Positions 61,857 through 64,000 of a stretch of DNA of 64,000 nt are shown here, piece after piece. This stretch comes from a virus. Below the pieces are notes generated by a model. That model had not been told where the DNA came from and did no database searches. It saw only the letters and a program-made list of their open reading frames with translations. The stretch covers positions 1-64,000 of the IMG/VR virus record IMGVR_UViG_3300047554_000629; one strand, 5' to 3'. How positions within the stretch are numbered: position 1 is the stretch's first letter; every line of letters starts with the position of its first letter. Position numbers and translations under genes: made by a program.

Positions 61857-63362
61857 CTACTGTTTGGCCTCTTGGGTGTTCACTTGAACATGCGGCTTGG
61901 CCTGCTCGATGATTTGGCAGACATCGGCTTCATAGAATTGGGCAGACATCTCGACACTGGCCGTGACAACGCTCGGCTTGGCCATGTCACAGATGATGGA
62001 GAGCTTGGTTACGCCTTTGGGGTTGATGCCGAGTGTTTTACAGAGCATTTGTCCGAATACGGATGATACGTTGAATTTCGCCTTGGGCTCATTTTTTGCT
62101 GGAGTCGCAAACGGGTCTTTGATCATGATAGGACTGCCGCAGCCATCCTCAAAAGAAATAAAAGAGTGCTCGCTTTTTAAAACAACGACTTTCACCCCGT
62201 AAACAAAGTCTGTTAGGCCATACTTGGCGTTTGTACTTTCAAAGAACTTCTCTCCCCAGTAGTTCCTTACATAGTCTCTGATCTCGTGCGTCCTTGACAG
62301 ATCGAGCGCTGTCATCTCGCCGCCTATTATCATCAATATGCCTTCACTTGTTGGCCTTCTGAAATGCCTTGCAACATATCCAAGAGAGTTGTTTATTGCC
62401 ATGAATCCAGGCGATCTAGGGTCAGCGCTGGCATGTGGCCAACCACTTACCATCCTTAGAAAATCTCCGTGTAAAATTTCAGTTGACTCTTCTTTCTGAC
62501 TGAGCGAGCGGAATGGGTCTTTGATTACGGCATTTTTGACATCGCCGTTAGTCATTTTGGCACAAATCAAAATGCCGTCCACCTTCCCTTTATCTTTTTT
62601 GATAATTATCTCTAATCCGTACAAGAAGTGCGGTAGCCCCCATGCGGAGTTTGGCCAGACGTATTTGGCACCGTTGACCCGTGGCTGGTCTCCGACATAC
62701 GTGGTGCGAATGTGTTCTCTCACTTCGTCTGTTTTTGAAAGAAGGCCAGCAGTTCTCTGGTCAATCTTCATAGAGACCTGCACAGGCGTCTCGCCGTTTG
62801 TAATAGAGGCGATGGCAATGTGAAGCGTTCTTTTGATTTCCAAGTAGTGCGGCGAATTAGGATCAGCATTTGCCTGCGTCCAGTCAAATGATAGTTCTGG
62901 AGTTTCATCGAATGCTTTTACTTGTCCAAGCATCCTCAAGATTTCCTTGCGAATAATATCGGCGCTCAGCCCCTCTGCTTGCAGAGCCTCAGAAGCAAGA
63001 CCTTCTGGCTCACGGATAAGGCCAAGCAATAAGTGCTCAGTCCCCACATAGTTGTGATTGAGGCTTCTGGCTTCCTCAATCGAGCATTCGATCACTTTTT
63101 TCACAAGAGGAGTATGCGAAAGTCTCCCCATCATCGCCGTCTCCAACTTTGGGCCGGTTTGGGCAATTGCTTCCACTCTCGTTTCGATCTTTCGGAGATC
63201 GATGTCGAGGTTTTTCAAGACATTGGCAGCTACTCCTGATCCTTCCTTGACCAGCCCCAGCAAAATGTGCTCGGTGCCGATGTACTCGTGGCTTAGACGT
63301 TGGGCCTCTTGGTTGGCCAGCTGCATCACCTTGCGAACCCTGTCGGTAAATCGTTCATACAT
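61857..63362 (-). CDS. ClpC N-domain protein with two copies of an unknown domain
   Basis: 501 residues. Residues 1-147 are a complete double Clp_N domain: FTDRVRKVMQLANQEAQRLSHEYIGTEHILLGLVKEGSGVAANVL and VKKVIECSIEEARSLNHNYVGTEHLLLGLIREPEGLASEAL. No AAA+ ATPase or ClpP loop follows. Instead there are two related domains, 166-284 and 313-418, each starting ADPxSP, containing VREHIRxxY / IRDYVRNYW and ending (V/M)IKDPF. In bacteria the Clp_N domain receives adaptors and phosphoarginine-marked substrates, so this may be a decoy or adaptor that acts on host ClpCP. AGGA precedes the ATG. Confidence 0.8.
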   Translation of the reverse strand: MYERFTDRVRKVMQLANQEAQRLSHEYIGTEHILLGLVKEGSGVAANVLKNLDIDLRKIETRVEAIAQTGPKLETAMMGRLSHTPLVKKVIECSIEEARSLNHNYVGTEHLLLGLIREPEGLASEALQAEGLSADIIRKEILRMLGQVKAFDETPELSFDWTQANADPNSPHYLEIKRTLHIAIASITNGETPVQVSMKIDQRTAGLLSKTDEVREHIRTTYVGDQPRVNGAKYVWPNSAWGLPHFLYGLEIIIKKDKGKVDGILICAKMTNGDVKNAVIKDPFRSLSQKEESTEILHGDFLRMVSGWPHASADPRSPGFMAINNSLGYVARHFRRPTSEGILMIIGGEMTALDLSRTHEIRDYVRNYWGEKFFESTNAKYGLTDFVYGVKVVVLKSEHSFISFEDGCGSPIMIKDPFATPAKNEPKAKFNVSSVFGQMLCKTLGINPKGVTKLSIICDMAKPSVVTASVEMSAQFYEADVCQIIEQAKPHVQVNTQEAKQ

Positions 63363-63397
63363 GATTTCCTAGTCCTTTCGTTGCAAAGAGGTCTATC

Positions 63398-63625
63398 TCA
63401 TGGCTTGTCCGCTTCTTGCTTGTTGTCATCATTCTTGATGCCAAGCCGACGTTCGGCCCAGCGCAACAATGCGTATACCACGCCTGCCACTGGAACGCCC
63501 AGAGACTTTACCACTTCGTCCTGGTCGATCTTGCTGGCGAGAATCCAGAGCGGCGCAACACATATGACGCCGACAACGCCTATCTGAACCGTGGGCCAGA
63601 AGTGTTTATGTTGGTAGAATTTAAT
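63398..63625 (-). CDS. 75-residue membrane protein; probable ATT start
   Basis: The frame reads KFYQHKHFWPTVQIGVVGVICVAPLWILASKIDQDEVVKSLGVPVAGVVYALLRWAERRLGIKNDDNKQEADKP: one membrane helix, then a second short hydrophobic helix. No ATG, GTG or TTG lies at its head; the only plausible start is ATT at 63623-63625, nine bases behind GAGG. It ends 35 bases before the ClpC-N gene start. Confidence 0.55.
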   Translation of the reverse strand: MKFYQHKHFWPTVQIGVVGVICVAPLWILASKIDQDEVVKSLGVPVAGVVYALLRWAERRLGIKNDDNKQEADKP

Positions 63626-63636
63626 AGTGGCTTACC

Positions 63637-63867
63637 TCAGTGTTGATAGCCGATGCGTTTCATCGAGCCTGCTTCCGTTTCCAGAAGTCTTACTGGCTCT
63701 CCGCGCCCGCGCCTAAAAGCACGGCCACGAACTATCATAGCCGCAGCAACATCCCGGTTACAGGATAATCCGCACCATTTGCACGAGTTCCGATCACCTA
63801 GTTCGGTGTGGCGGTCCAGATTGCGACTATTCCGCCATGCCAACGCAAGGTAAAGGAGGCGGTCCAT
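63637..63867 (-). pseudogene. TnpB C-terminal remnant
   Basis: RHTELGDRNSCKWCGLSCNRDVAAAMIVRGRAF resembles the zinc finger and last RuvC Asp of TnpB (CxxC...NRDVAAA). The first CxxC pair, the RuvC Asp and Glu and the N-terminal half are missing within the frame. Sequence on either side gives no rest of the gene, so this is a decayed third TnpB. Confidence 0.55.
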
Positions 63868-63959
63868 GTTGGACCTGAGAAGAGCCGCTTATTGACAACG
63901 GCTGTCTCTGTTTTCGCCCGGCCAGTGTTAGCGCACCGACCGGGCTATTGAAGCGGCAA

Positions 63960-64000
63960 GCCCACGTAGCCTAATGGAAAGGCACCCTGTTCGTACCGGG
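63960..64000 (+). tRNA. tRNA-Thr (CGT anticodon), cut by the window end
   Basis: Acceptor strand GCCCACG, TA, D arm GCCT-AATGGAA-AGGC, then anticodon stem CCCTG with loop TTCGTAC and CGGG pairing back. Anticodon CGT reads ACG. The T arm lies outside the window. A GCCCGG/CCGGGC hairpin precedes it. Confidence 0.8.

Overview
The window looks like part of a tailed-phage (or prophage) genome whose host is probably a planctomycete. The phage identity rests on a contiguous virion programme: large and small terminase, DUF935-type portal, Mu I-like protease, scaffold, major capsid protein, decoration and connector proteins, tail chaperone pair, tape measure and tail fibres. There is also a lysis-type cluster. 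The planctomycete hint is one protein opening with the TIGR02996 domain, a family almost confined to Gemmata relatives. No integrase, replicase or origin is visible, so the phage lifestyle cannot be decided here.

Layout. 1-11.2 kb is read on the plus strand and is built of small, overlapping (ATGA/GTGA/TAATG) genes: GNAT, TrpF-like barrel, HicB-like, HNH, then a holin, a one-helix protein, an exported coiled-coil protein, a GI(K/E)AG-repeat protein, a papain-like peptidase and an exported thioredoxin-methyltransferase. 11.2-43.8 kb is one long minus-strand block: small membrane proteins, a tRNA, tail fibres, baseplate, tape measure, tail chaperones, connectors, capsid, scaffold, a giant protease protein, a ParB-fold protein and a portal fused to a zincin. 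43.9-50.3 kb is accessory DNA: DNA methyltransferase, YkgJ-like protein, an IS605-type element (TnpA+TnpB), a second TnpB-only element with perfect terminal inverted repeats, and an inverted copy of the end of the terminase gene. 51.3-51.6 kb holds an RNA locus in which the 3' half of a tRNA precedes its matching 5' half. 51.7-53.5 kb is the large terminase. 53.4-63.9 kb is again minus strand: small conserved phage proteins, DUF1064 nuclease, a sigma factor, an HTH regulator with its own dyads, small terminase and a ClpC-N-domain protein, broken by two hairpin-rich non-coding stretches. The window ends inside a tRNA-Thr.

Threads that tie it together. (1) A 23-bp near-palindrome occurs ten times. 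It nearly always sits in the same codon phase relative to the gene running into it: copies at gene ends supply or follow the stop codon, and copies inside genes carry TCG instead of TAG and are translated as SAQ(I/L)API. (2) Four copies of a motif CCCTATAANNGRTATGG stand at the starts of late genes (three at the start codon), and a phage sigma factor that could read them is encoded nearby. (3) The portal and the protease protein share six copies of an 'AP(K/V/Q)GG' module. (4) Two genes appear to start at ATT behind good ribosome sites. The best candidates for something undescribed are the phase-locked palindrome family, the permuted tRNA, the portal-zincin fusion and the stand-alone ClpC N-domain protein.
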